From NCBI GenBank assembly GCA_002364245.1, contig DEXR01000019.1, positions 55,971-66,873 on the forward strand: a stretch of 10,903 nt of DNA. Reading direction: 5' to 3'. Source of the stretch: Flavobacteriaceae bacterium UBA3179 (GTDB lineage Bacteria; Bacteroidota; Bacteroidia; Flavobacteriales; Flavobacteriaceae). The number at the start of each line of letters is the position of its first letter. Within the stretch, counting starts at the first letter, position 1. A program made the position numbers and the translations under genes. A model generated the notes under the pieces. It saw nothing but the letters and a program-made list of their open reading frames with translations. It was not told the origin of the DNA and searched no databases. Below, in pieces: positions 1 through 6,861 of the stretch.

Positions 1-129
1 AAAATTGAGAATGGGTATCTGCATCAAAGCTCCGCCACCACCACTTATTGTTGATAAAGTGAAGGCTGTCGCCCCTAAAAAAAAGAGTCCGACAAGCAAA
101 TAGGGGGAAAGGGAACTAATTATTTCCAT
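1..129 (-). CDS. TauE/SafE (TSUP) family permease, N-terminal fragment
   Basis: The first 43 codons of a membrane protein start at an ATG at 129-127 and remain open to the window edge, so the rest of the gene lies outside. The fragment begins with a short polar stretch, then a hydrophobic helix (about residues 9-25), then a glycine run (ISGGGGALMQIPIL, about 28-41). A first helix followed by a G-rich turn and 'P-I/L-L' is the N-terminal signature of the TSUP/DUF81 family, inner-membrane carriers linked to export or uptake of sulfite, sulfonates and other small organic anions. The substrate cannot be read from this fragment. The gene lies downstream of the LysM gene on the same strand but is separated from it by a strong terminator, so it is probably transcribed independently. 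I saw no convincing promoter in the roughly 40 bases available. The family call rests on 43 residues only. Confidence 0.6.
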   Translation of the reverse strand, partial: MEIISSLSPYLLVGLFFLGATAFTLSTISGGGGALMQIPILNF

Positions 130-171
130 AATATAAAATTAAAGAAATTGCTTTGGTTTTAATTATGCAAC

Positions 172-202
172 AAAAAAAGCTGTCTATATTTTTATAGACA
201 GC
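172..202 (-). terminator. Intrinsic terminator of the LysM gene
   Basis: A perfect 10-bp inverted repeat (GCTGTCTATA at 179-188 and its complement at 193-202) encloses a 4-base loop. Read on the minus strand, the hairpin is followed directly by seven T residues (172-178). It lies 26 bases past the stop codon of the LysM gene and upstream of the permease gene, so it should separate the two transcripts. Confidence 0.88.
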
Positions 203-227
203 CTGTTTCAATTAATAATGGGAGCAT

Positions 228-605
228 TTACTTGTTTGGTATTTCAAGTTCTTGTCCAGGATGTATTACATCTGGATTATCCAATATATTACGATTAGCT
301 TCAAAAATTTTATTGTATTTCATAGGGTCTCCGTAATATTTTTTTGAAATTTTACTGAGGGATTCGCCTTTCTCCACAGTGTGATATGCGTATGCATTTT
401 TATCTGCTACTTTAATATCTGCTTCGAGGTCTTGCGGGTTTTCACCACCAGACTTTTTAATTTCATCCCATAAGCGGTCTTTGTCGTACTGAGTATTTGC
501 AGTTCCCCAAATTTTCAGTTTTCCGTTTTCTTCTTTTACGTCACCATTCTGGATTTTAAGTTTTTCTCCTAAATCCAAAACATTTTGATACTTTGCTTTA
601 ACCAT
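228..605 (-). CDS. Cytoplasmic BON-like/LysM protein, Kbp (YgaU)-like
   Basis: This 125-residue protein has no signal peptide or membrane segment. Residues about 73-124 form a clear LysM domain, beginning YHTVEKGESLSKISKKYYG and ending HPGQELEIP. Residues about 8-68 look like a small, divergent BON-type domain. The same order (BON, then C-terminal LysM), a similar length and the segment 'YNKIFEAN' are found in E. coli YgaU/Kbp, a cytoplasmic potassium-binding protein, and in many bacterial proteins annotated only as 'LysM peptidoglycan-binding'. The lack of an export signal argues against a role on periplasmic peptidoglycan. Potassium sensing or binding, or a stress role, is inferred from the architecture, not shown. 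The gene appears monocistronic, with a promoter-like motif just upstream and a strong terminator just downstream. The N-terminal BON part is weakly conserved and could be a different fold. Confidence 0.85.
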   Translation of the reverse strand: MVKAKYQNVLDLGEKLKIQNGDVKEENGKLKIWGTANTQYDKDRLWDEIKKSGGENPQDLEADIKVADKNAYAYHTVEKGESLSKISKKYYGDPMKYNKIFEANRNILDNPDVIHPGQELEIPNK

Positions 606-631
606 TTTTTTAAATTTTATTAATGTGCTTT

Positions 632-660
632 TAAATATACAACTTTTAGAAGTTTGTCAA
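632..660 (-). promoter_or_regulatory. Bacteroidota-type promoter for the LysM gene
   Basis: On the minus strand, TTG (660-658) is followed after 18 bases by TATATTTA (639-632), a 7-of-8 match to the Bacteroidota -7 consensus TAnnTTTG with normal spacing to the -33 TTG. Transcription would start near 625, giving a leader of about 20 bases before the ATG at 605. Confidence 0.55.
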
Positions 661-767
661 GTCCATTTAATAAAATAAGTGCCTATAAAATCAAGTTAGA
701 GAAAGAATCTGTTCAATATTTAACTTAAAATTAAGGAGGTTTAATACAACCTTATGAAACTCAGCGT

Positions 768-775
768 TATCTTTG
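768..775 (+). promoter_or_regulatory. Candidate -7 promoter box for the fasciclin lipoprotein gene
   Basis: TATCTTTG is an exact match to TAnnTTTG and lies 29 bases before the ATG at 805. I see no TTG at the expected -33 position, so the match is only partial. If it is used, transcription starts near 782. The upstream ATG at 754 and the AAGGAGG at 733-739 would then not be in the message. Confidence 0.4.
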
Positions 776-804
776 TTTCAAACAAAACAAAAATCAACAA
801 CGTT

Positions 805-1425
805 ATGAAATTCAAATCAATTATTATGTCACTTGCAGTAGCAACTATGTTGTTTACAGCATGTAATGACGGAAAAAAGAAAGAAGCTGAAGCAAAGGCC
901 GAAGCTGAAAAAATGGAAATGGAAGCCCAGAAAAAGGCTGAAGAAGAGGCTATGTTGGCCAAAAAAGAATTTGAGGAAAATACAATTGCCTCAAAAGCTA
1001 TGAACAACCAGAATATGTCTACTTTAGTTTCTGCACTTAAACAAGCAGGGCTTGCACAAACTTTTATGGAAGAAGGTGAGTACACAGTATTTGCTCCAAC
1101 CAATGAAGCTTTTGAAGCTGTACCAAAGACAAACTTGGATAATTTAATGATGGATGAGAATAAAACTCAACTTCAAGGATTATTAAAATATCATGTTGTT
1201 TCTGGTGAGTGGACAGGCGATGCTCTTATGAAAGCAATAAAAGATAATGACAATAAATACCGAGTAACGACTTTACAAGGTGAAAACGTTATTTTATCTA
1301 TGAAAGATGATAAAATAATGATAAAGGATGCTAAAGGTAATACTGCAACAGTATTAAATGCCAATATGGATGCATCTAATGGTGTTGTTCACAGCATTGA
1401 TAAAGTATTAATGCCTAAAGGATAA
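805..1425 (+). CDS. Fasciclin (FAS1) domain lipoprotein
   Basis: A 206-residue predicted lipoprotein. From the ATG at 805 the protein opens with a lysine, a hydrophobic core and a lipobox (LFTAC, Cys20), a complete signal-peptidase II signal. Residues about 24-58 are an Ala/Glu/Lys-rich stretch that should form a single charged helix or coiled coil, lifting the domain off the membrane. Residues about 59-205 are one FAS1 domain with both usual landmarks: H1-like YTVFAPTNEAF (93-103) and H2-like GVVHSIDKVLMP (193-204), with the 'YH' motif at 129-130. FAS1 domains mediate adhesion or carbohydrate/protein binding; the ligand here is unknown. The ORF is also open from an ATG at 754, but that start puts 17 residues without signal character before the lipoprotein signal, so 805 is preferred. 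A strong terminator follows. The gene is divergent from the LysM gene and appears monocistronic. Confidence 0.88.
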   Translation: MKFKSIIMSLAVATMLFTACNDGKKKEAEAKAEAEKMEMEAQKKAEEEAMLAKKEFEENTIASKAMNNQNMSTLVSALKQAGLAQTFMEEGEYTVFAPTNEAFEAVPKTNLDNLMMDENKTQLQGLLKYHVVSGEWTGDALMKAIKDNDNKYRVTTLQGENVILSMKDDKIMIKDAKGNTATVLNANMDASNGVVHSIDKVLMPKG

Positions 1426-1448
1426 TTCCTTTCTCTGGAATAATCAAG

Positions 1449-1476
1449 AAGACCCCATTTTTGGGGTCTTTTTTTT
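1449..1476 (+). terminator. Intrinsic terminator after the fasciclin gene
   Basis: A 9-bp stem (AAGACCCCA at 1449-1457 and its complement at 1462-1470) with a TTTT loop is followed by a T run to 1476. The T run overlaps the stop codon of the convergent hydrolase gene (1475-1477). On the minus strand the hairpin is followed by a poor T tract, so it may only weakly terminate the converging operon. Confidence 0.88.
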
Positions 1477-2545
1477 ATCCTTTTTTGAAATTTCCAGAAT
1501 CGACATCATCTATAAACTGAATCAATCCTTCAAAGAAAACCTCTTGATCATCGTATTGTGATAGGTGACTTCCGTTAGGGCAGAGGTGAAACCTTCCGTT
1601 TTTAACATTATTGGCGAGCCACTTCATTTCTTCAGGATTCATAGTATCGTGTGTGGCACCAATGGAAAGCGTTGGAACTGTAATTTCTTGTACACGATCT
1701 TTTACATCCCAATCCTTTAATGTAGCATCGCCTTTTATACCAAATTCACTTGGACCTTGCATGGTCACATACACACCTGTATTCACATGTTTAAACCCTC
1801 TGTTCAAAGAGTTAGGCCATGCTTCCATAGGCATACGGATTACGTGTTTAGGATAGTAATTTTCTACAATTAAGTTAAGATACTCTTGATTTTCATAGTC
1901 TTCAGCAGCTTCATACTGCATAATTTTTTTTAAAACGGTAGAATCAAGCTGAGGTGCTAAAACCTCTTCATTATATTTCATATAATCGGGAATGGAAGGC
2001 ACCATATTTGAAACGATTAATCCTTTCAGATTATCTTGATATTTTAAAGCGTATTCCAGTGCTAAAATACCGCCCCAAGATTGCCCAAATAAATAAAAGT
2101 TATCACTGTTTAGACCCAACGCTTTTCGCACTTGTTCTACTTCTTCAACAAACCGTTCGGTTTTCCAAAGGCTTTTGTCGTCTGGTTGGTCGCTGTAGTA
2201 ACTACCTAATTGATCGTAGTAATAATACTCAATTCCTTCCTGAGGAAAGTAACCGTCAAAACATTCATAAATTTCGTGTGTCATTCCGGGGCCGCCGTGT
2301 AACAACAATACTTTTATCGTTGGATTGTTGCCCGTTTGCTTGGTCCAAACATTAAACGTTCCTTTTGGTGTTTCTATAGGAATCATTTTAATTCCGCCGG
2401 TAAATTGATCGTCCTTATCTGTAAAGGAAAGGTAATCAGTTTCTGAAACAACTGGTTTTGTTTCCTGTTTTGTTTTAGTTTCAGCTTCATTTTTACAATT
2501 AATAGTAATTGCCAAAATGGAACAAAGCAATAGTATTTTTTTCAT
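1475..2545 (-). CDS. S33-family alpha/beta hydrolase lipoprotein (proline iminopeptidase-like)
   Basis: This 356-residue protein is an exported alpha/beta hydrolase of peptidase family S33, whose best-known members release N-terminal proline from peptides. The N-terminus has a short hydrophobic signal ending in TINC (Cys17). Asn just before the cysteine is not the classic lipobox residue, so lipidation is likely but not certain. A Lys/Glu/Thr-rich linker follows to about residue 35. Catalytic landmarks are the oxyanion motif HGGPG (83-87), nucleophile Ser156 in GQSWGG, and the probable acid Asp300 (GATHD) and base His327 (NGSHLSQYDD), so the triad is intact. The cap region lies at about 185-255. 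It is the last gene of the minus-strand block, 5 bases after the ABC ATPase gene. A periplasmic or outer-membrane aminopeptidase acting on short peptides is the best reading; an esterase or amidase role for other substrates is possible. Confidence 0.85.
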   Translation of the reverse strand: MKKILLLCSILAITINCKNEAETKTKQETKPVVSETDYLSFTDKDDQFTGGIKMIPIETPKGTFNVWTKQTGNNPTIKVLLLHGGPGMTHEIYECFDGYFPQEGIEYYYYDQLGSYYSDQPDDKSLWKTERFVEEVEQVRKALGLNSDNFYLFGQSWGGILALEYALKYQDNLKGLIVSNMVPSIPDYMKYNEEVLAPQLDSTVLKKIMQYEAAEDYENQEYLNLIVENYYPKHVIRMPMEAWPNSLNRGFKHVNTGVYVTMQGPSEFGIKGDATLKDWDVKDRVQEITVPTLSIGATHDTMNPEEMKWLANNVKNGRFHLCPNGSHLSQYDDQEVFFEGLIQFIDDVDSGNFKKG

Positions 2546-2550
2546 CTTGA

Positions 2551-3216
2551 TTAGTTTTTAGAAAGGTACTCGTTTTCCTTTAAATCTTCAATTGAGTTTA
2601 TAGTGATGCTCTCTCCGTCTTTTAAAACAATGTTTTTAGTGGTAATATCTAAAACATCAGCGTAATAATGGTCGGTGATAATAATGCCTTTTGTTTCTGA
2701 AATTTTTACTAAAAATTCTTTTAATGCTTTTGTTTGAAGCGGTTCCAGCATGGAAAAAGGCTCGTCCAGCATAAGAAAGGGATGTGGCAAATGACTGATT
2801 AAAATGGTTTCAAAAAACTTACGTTCTCCATGTGAAAGTTCTCCAGCTTTTTTATGCGTTAGGGTAGCTACATACGGATGGTAAAAAATAGCATCTTGTT
2901 CTTTTTCTTTCTGAAAATACATCGGGATAATGTCGCGTACTGTTTGGTTTTTAGGCAAAAATGGGTGTTGTGGTAAATAGGCGATAAGCTGTTTTTTTAT
3001 GACTTCGGAAGTGGAAATTTTTGTTTCGTTTATTTCAAGCTCTAAACTATCTGCGGAAAGCGTCCCAAAGAGAATTTTTAACAAGGTAGATTTTCCGCTG
3101 CCATTTCTTCCAAAGACTCCAAAGACATCTCCTGTTTCCATTGAAAAAGAAACATTCTTTAAAACTTGGGTTTTTCCGAAGCTTTTGGTTACATCATGTA
3201 CTTGTAAAGTCGCCAA
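2551..3216 (-). CDS. ABC transporter ATP-binding protein
   Basis: A 221-residue single nucleotide-binding domain with all ATPase motifs: Walker A GRNGSGKST (36-44), Q-loop near Gln83 (YLPQHPF), signature LSHGE (127-131, with His where most families have Gly), Walker B FLMLDEP (147-153, Asp151/Glu152), D-loop near 155-158 and switch His183 (ITDHYY). The start is a TTG at 3216-3214: an in-frame stop lies six codons upstream, no in-frame ATG lies between, and the typical NBD opening (LQVHDVTKSFG) begins at residue 4. The gene overlaps the end of the upstream membrane-protein gene by 23 bases, which suggests translational coupling and a physical partnership. The overall look is of an ABC-2/LptB-like exporter or lipid-handling ATPase. 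The substrate is unknown, and no full-length permease lies nearby. Confidence 0.9.
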   Translation of the reverse strand: MATLQVHDVTKSFGKTQVLKNVSFSMETGDVFGVFGRNGSGKSTLLKILFGTLSADSLELEINETKISTSEVIKKQLIAYLPQHPFLPKNQTVRDIIPMYFQKEKEQDAIFYHPYVATLTHKKAGELSHGERKFFETILISHLPHPFLMLDEPFSMLEPLQTKALKEFLVKISETKGIIITDHYYADVLDITTKNIVLKDGESITINSIEDLKENEYLSKN

Positions 3217-3505
3217 AGAAAAGATAAAAACAGGTTAATAGAATTGAAAACAGTGGAATTGCGATAAGTAAATTAATGAAAAAACTGATTTTTAATAAGT
3301 TCCATTTAGTAATTCCTAAGTTGTAATAAAAATAATATTCACCCTTCTTAAAAACCTGAAAACCTAAAAAACCAATCAATAAACCTATAGTACAAAAAAG
3401 GGTAAAAGCCCAAAATACATTGGTTGCAATAGCACAGACTATCCCAAATGCTGCTATAAAGGGGAAAATATCTTTATAAAAATGCCAATAGGCTCTTACA
3501 TTCAT
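3194..3505 (-). CDS. Small three-helix membrane protein, putative partner of the ABC ATPase
   Basis: I do not recognise a named family for this 103-residue protein. It has three hydrophobic segments (about 13-30, 31-51 and 72-97). Between the second and third is a polar, aromatic loop, KKGEYYFYYNLGITKWNLLK (about 53-72), which resembles the cytoplasmic coupling-helix region of ABC-2 type permeases. It starts 3 bases after the stop codon of the propeller-amidohydrolase gene, and its end overlaps the ABC ATPase gene by 23 bases, so the two are almost certainly co-translated. From this I infer that it is the membrane part of the transporter. At 103 residues it is far shorter than ordinary permeases (five or six helices), so it would have to oligomerise or join a permease encoded elsewhere. 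I see no sign that it is a truncated remnant: start, stop and overlap are orderly. Confidence 0.75.
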   Translation of the reverse strand: MNVRAYWHFYKDIFPFIAAFGIVCAIATNVFWAFTLFCTIGLLIGFLGFQVFKKGEYYFYYNLGITKWNLLKISFFINLLIAIPLFSILLTCFYLFFGDFTST

Positions 3506-3508
3506 AAT

Positions 3509-6500
3509 TTATTGATGGCCTACGTGACATCCACAACCACCTCTCATAAAACTTTCGGTTTCTTGATGCCAAGGAAAAGCTTGATTGGACTTGTTGTTTT
3601 CCCACCAAAATGGTGAACGTTCTTTTGGATGGTTTCCAATTTCGTTTAAAGTATTTGCATCGTATAGGCGTCCATTCACCATTACCATTTCTATACTTTG
3701 TGTGTTTTCAATATCGTCTAATGGGTTATCTGTTAACACAATTAAATCTGCCATTTTCCCTTTTTCTAAAGAGCCTACATCATCTCCAGCTCCAATATAC
3801 TCGGCTGCATTAATCGTGGCAGTTTTTAGTGCTTCTAGATTGGTCATTCCACCTTGTTTAAGCATCCATGTTTCCCAATGAGCACCCAAGCCTTGTAATT
3901 GTCCGTGAGCTCCCAAATTAACTTTTACACCAGCATCACTCAATTTTTTAGCAGTTTCTGAAACTAAAATATGTCCATTTTCATATTCTTTTTCAGGAAC
4001 CATGGTACGATGGCGCGAACGACTATCAACAATTCTTCTTGGTGTAAATTGCAATAGTTTTTCATTTTCCCAAACATTATCGCGTTGGTAATAATAGTAT
4101 TCACCATTTAATCCGCCATAATTTACAATTAGTGTCGGTGTGTAACCTACCTCGCTTTTACCCCAAACTTCTAAAATATCTTTATAAACAGGCGCTACAG
4201 GAATGTTGTGTTCAACACCTGTATGGCCATCAATTACCATTGAAATATTATGGAAAAAAGTAGATCCGCCCTCTGGAACTACATTAATGCCTTGTTCTCG
4301 CGCTGCTTGCAGAACTTGCTGCCTTTGCTCTCTTCTTGGTTGGTTATAACTTTTCACACTCTTAGCGCCAAATGCTTTGGTACGTCGAATGCTGCTTTTT
4401 GCATCATCCAAATTATTGATGACCGCTTTAAAATCACCATCAGCTCCGTATAGTATAAAACCGGTAGAATACAATCGTGGACCGGTTAATTTACCGGCTT
4501 TTAATAATTCAGAAATACTGAACACCGTTTCTGTGTTTGCTGAAGGATCGTGAGAAGTGGTTACTCCAAATGCAAGGTTGGCCATTAATTGCCAGTTTTG
4601 TTGCGTGGTTAAACCATACCGAAATGCACCTACGTGTGCGTGCGCATCGACCATACCCGGCATAATGGTTTTTCCATTCACATTATAGACTTTAGCGTCA
4701 TTGGGAACCTTGATTTTAGAAGCTTCACCAATTGCTTCAATTTTATTTTCATTAATTACAATAGTTCCGTTTTCAATTACTTTGTCGCCGTTCATGGTGA
4801 TAATTCGGGCATTGATAAAAGCAATTTTTCCTGAAGGAGTATCAACAGGTGCTGTAAGTCCTATTTTGGTTCCTTCGAGCGTCATTTCCGGAATTTCTTC
4901 AGAAGAACCCGGTAAAAATGTAAACCTATTTTTTAATTCATTTCTGAAATATTCATCACCCAACGTCCACATTATTTTTTTACTGTCTGGCGACCAATGT
5001 AAATTAATCCCTGCATCCTTTGCAATTTGAGAAACCGGAACCGACTTTGATTTATTGTCTAAATCTATGGTTTGACCATTCAATACTAACGGAGCGACGT
5101 ATGCCTTATGAAGATGTGTAAAAGCAATCCACTTGTTATCTGGGCTTGGAACCAATCTATTGGCGTATTTCGATTTTATATGTTCCTTTTTATCGTTTCC
5201 TTGTAGATTAACGCTAATTAATTTTTTGGTAAGGTTTCCAAAATAAGTACCTCCCGTTTGCAAGAAAATACGATTTCCATTCTTGTTAAACATAGGGTAT
5301 TCGCCCTTTTCGGTAACAAACTTTTCATTATTACCAGAAGAGTCCATTGTATAGATACCTGGTTTTTTAGTAAATGTAAAACCTTGATCTGTGTTTCCTT
5401 TTTCTTTTCTGAAAACAATGTGTTTACCATCTTGTGAATAAGAAGGTGTTCGATAAATTGCTTTTTCTTGAGTAAGTTTAATAGGAGTCCCGCCTGAGGT
5501 AGAAACTTTAAAAATGGCACCTTTTTCAAGATCGTTCCAAGTGACGAAAACAATATGCTTTCCATCTGGGGAGAATCTTGGTTCAAATTCGAAATCGGTG
5601 CCGTTTGTAATTCTCTGTGGGGAACCGTTAGGCAATTCTTTTTTATAGAGAGCGCCCAAAGCATTAAAGATAACGATTTTTCCATTAGGTGAAGTCACTG
5701 CATGACGAATTACTTTTGGGGTAAAGGTCTCTTCCTCAACTTTATTGGTAAAATGTACACGCTCTGCAATATCGATTTTCACATCGGCTGTAAATGGAAT
5801 GTTAGTTAGTTGTTGGGTCTCAGTATTAAGCTTATTAATTTTTCCTTCACTCCAAAATACAAGGTCTGTGTTATTGGGCATCCAGCTAAAGTTAGGATAG
5901 ACCCCAAAAATGGCCCAAGCTTCCTGTTGGTCTTTGGTAAGTTTATCGTATACAGGCCATTCTTCGCCGGTTTCTAAATTGTGAATGTACATTACGCTCT
6001 TCTCGCGTACTCGTTTAACAAAAGCCAATTTTTTTCCGTTAGGTGAAATAACGGGGCGAGCGGCACCGCCTGGTCCACCAGTAATTGTTTCGGTTTTTCC
6101 GGTTTCAAAATTATAGCGCTTGATTACATAAATTTGGCTGTTCGGGTCTTTATTGTATTGAAAATTACCGCCCGGATACATATCTTCGGAATAATATAAA
6201 TACTTGCCGTCTGGTGAAACAAACGGTTCATTTACGTCTTGTTGGTCGTTTTTCCGTTTCGTTAGCTGTAAGCCTTTTCCTCCTGAAATATGGTACTGCC
6301 ACATTTCGCCGGCCCCCAAACTTCTTCCTGATGTAAAGTGTTTTCTTGCGATTAAATAATCACCATCGGGCACCCAAACCGCATTGTTAAGTAAACGGAA
6401 GTCTTCGTCTGTAATTTGTTTAGCATCGCTACCATCTGTATTCATTACCCAAATATTATCGCCACCGCCGGCATCGCTCGTAAATGAAATTTTCTTTCCA

Positions 6501-6805
6501 TCGGGGCTAAAACGAGGCTGTACTTCAAAAGGAATTCCAGTTCTAATGGCAGTTGCTTTTCCTCCTGTTATCGGCATTGTGTAAATGTCGCCTAACATAT
6601 CAAAAACGATGGTTTGTCCGTCGGGACTCACATCGAGATTCATCCATGTCCCTTCGTTGGTTGTAAATGAATGGGTTTTGTAATTAAAGTCTTTTCCGGG
6701 ACTGGAAACATCCCATTTTGTTTCTTCTTTCTTGTCTTTATCTTTTTTTTGAGCGTGTAGTGTTAACGTACAACTTATCAGTAATAAGGAAAGGAAATAT
6801 CTCAT
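3509..6805 (-). CDS. Exported PD40 beta-propeller/amidohydrolase fusion protein
   Basis: A 1098-residue exported enzyme. A signal peptide (about 1-19, ending LHAQ) is followed by a Lys-rich linker. Residues about 45-640 hold repeated TolB/PD40 propeller blades with the recurring 'SPDGK-hydrophobic' motif (near 60, 100, 197, 254, 372, 412, 457, 554 and 605). Residues about 655-1055 are an amidohydrolase domain of the imidazolonepropionase/dipeptidase type: opening INARIITMNG, metal motif DAHAH (His722, His724), probable carboxylated lysine in GAKSVKSY (Lys818), VEHN (His866), and the closing strand region GSLEKGKMADLIVL (1011-1024). By eye the later ligands differ from the family norm: PEGG (Glu845) where most have a His pair, and LGAHGQ (His967) where most have Gly-Thr-Asp. 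The tail ends in GGCGCHVGHQ. Relatives are annotated as amidohydrolases or periplasmic dipeptidases; the propeller may gate or bind peptides. The substrate is unknown. The gene is probably co-transcribed with the three genes after it. Confidence 0.88.
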   Translation of the reverse strand: MRYFLSLLLISCTLTLHAQKKDKDKKEETKWDVSSPGKDFNYKTHSFTTNEGTWMNLDVSPDGQTIVFDMLGDIYTMPITGGKATAIRTGIPFEVQPRFSPDGKKISFTSDAGGGDNIWVMNTDGSDAKQITDEDFRLLNNAVWVPDGDYLIARKHFTSGRSLGAGEMWQYHISGGKGLQLTKRKNDQQDVNEPFVSPDGKYLYYSEDMYPGGNFQYNKDPNSQIYVIKRYNFETGKTETITGGPGGAARPVISPNGKKLAFVKRVREKSVMYIHNLETGEEWPVYDKLTKDQQEAWAIFGVYPNFSWMPNNTDLVFWSEGKINKLNTETQQLTNIPFTADVKIDIAERVHFTNKVEEETFTPKVIRHAVTSPNGKIVIFNALGALYKKELPNGSPQRITNGTDFEFEPRFSPDGKHIVFVTWNDLEKGAIFKVSTSGGTPIKLTQEKAIYRTPSYSQDGKHIVFRKEKGNTDQGFTFTKKPGIYTMDSSGNNEKFVTEKGEYPMFNKNGNRIFLQTGGTYFGNLTKKLISVNLQGNDKKEHIKSKYANRLVPSPDNKWIAFTHLHKAYVAPLVLNGQTIDLDNKSKSVPVSQIAKDAGINLHWSPDSKKIMWTLGDEYFRNELKNRFTFLPGSSEEIPEMTLEGTKIGLTAPVDTPSGKIAFINARIITMNGDKVIENGTIVINENKIEAIGEASKIKVPNDAKVYNVNGKTIMPGMVDAHAHVGAFRYGLTTQQNWQLMANLAFGVTTSHDPSANTETVFSISELLKAGKLTGPRLYSTGFILYGADGDFKAVINNLDDAKSSIRRTKAFGAKSVKSYNQPRREQRQQVLQAAREQGINVVPEGGSTFFHNISMVIDGHTGVEHNIPVAPVYKDILEVWGKSEVGYTPTLIVNYGGLNGEYYYYQRDNVWENEKLLQFTPRRIVDSRSRHRTMVPEKEYENGHILVSETAKKLSDAGVKVNLGAHGQLQGLGAHWETWMLKQGGMTNLEALKTATINAAEYIGAGDDVGSLEKGKMADLIVLTDNPLDDIENTQSIEMVMVNGRLYDANTLNEIGNHPKERSPFWWENNKSNQAFPWHQETESFMRGGCGCHVGHQ

Positions 6806-6826
6806 AGCGTAATTTTTAACGAAGGC

Positions 6827-6861
6827 TAAAGATAGTTAATAACTATAAATCACGAAACAAA
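6827..6861 (-). promoter_or_regulatory. Candidate internal promoter for the propeller-amidohydrolase operon
   Basis: On the minus strand TTTG (6861-6858) is followed after 23 bases by TATCTTTA (6834-6827), a 7-of-8 match to TAnnTTTG at the long end of the usual spacing. It straddles the last codons of the lipid kinase gene and would start transcription about 15 bases before the ATG at 6805. Such AT-rich matches are common by chance. Confidence 0.35.

Noticed and set aside
737-752. Short inverted repeat AGGTT...AACCT before the fasciclin gene, considered as an operator
   Set aside because: Five base pairs around a 6-base gap is expected by chance, and no second copy was seen.
754-804. Upstream ATG of the fasciclin ORF with AAGGAGG 14 bases before it
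   Set aside because: The spacing is long, Bacteroidota rely little on Shine-Dalgarno pairing, and the added 17 residues would destroy the N-terminal position of a good lipoprotein signal.
741-1103. 120-codon open frame on the minus strand with hydrophobic, Ser/Ala-rich product
   Set aside because: It is the antisense of the Glu/Ala/Lys-rich helix of the fasciclin lipoprotein, which gives an apparently membrane-like translation by composition alone.
1954-2355. 133-codon open frame on the plus strand
   Set aside because: It lies entirely antisense to the well-supported S33 hydrolase gene, and its translation shows no domain or signal; it is a shadow frame.
3197-3505. The 103-residue membrane protein as a truncated permease pseudogene
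   Set aside because: The frame is intact, has a normal start, and its end overlaps the ATPase start in an orderly way; no leftover permease sequence is visible in the neighbouring bases.
5218-5685. 155-codon open frame on the minus strand in another frame
   Set aside because: It sits inside the propeller region of the amidohydrolase gene on the same strand; the product is Leu/Lys-rich low-complexity with no recognisable motif.
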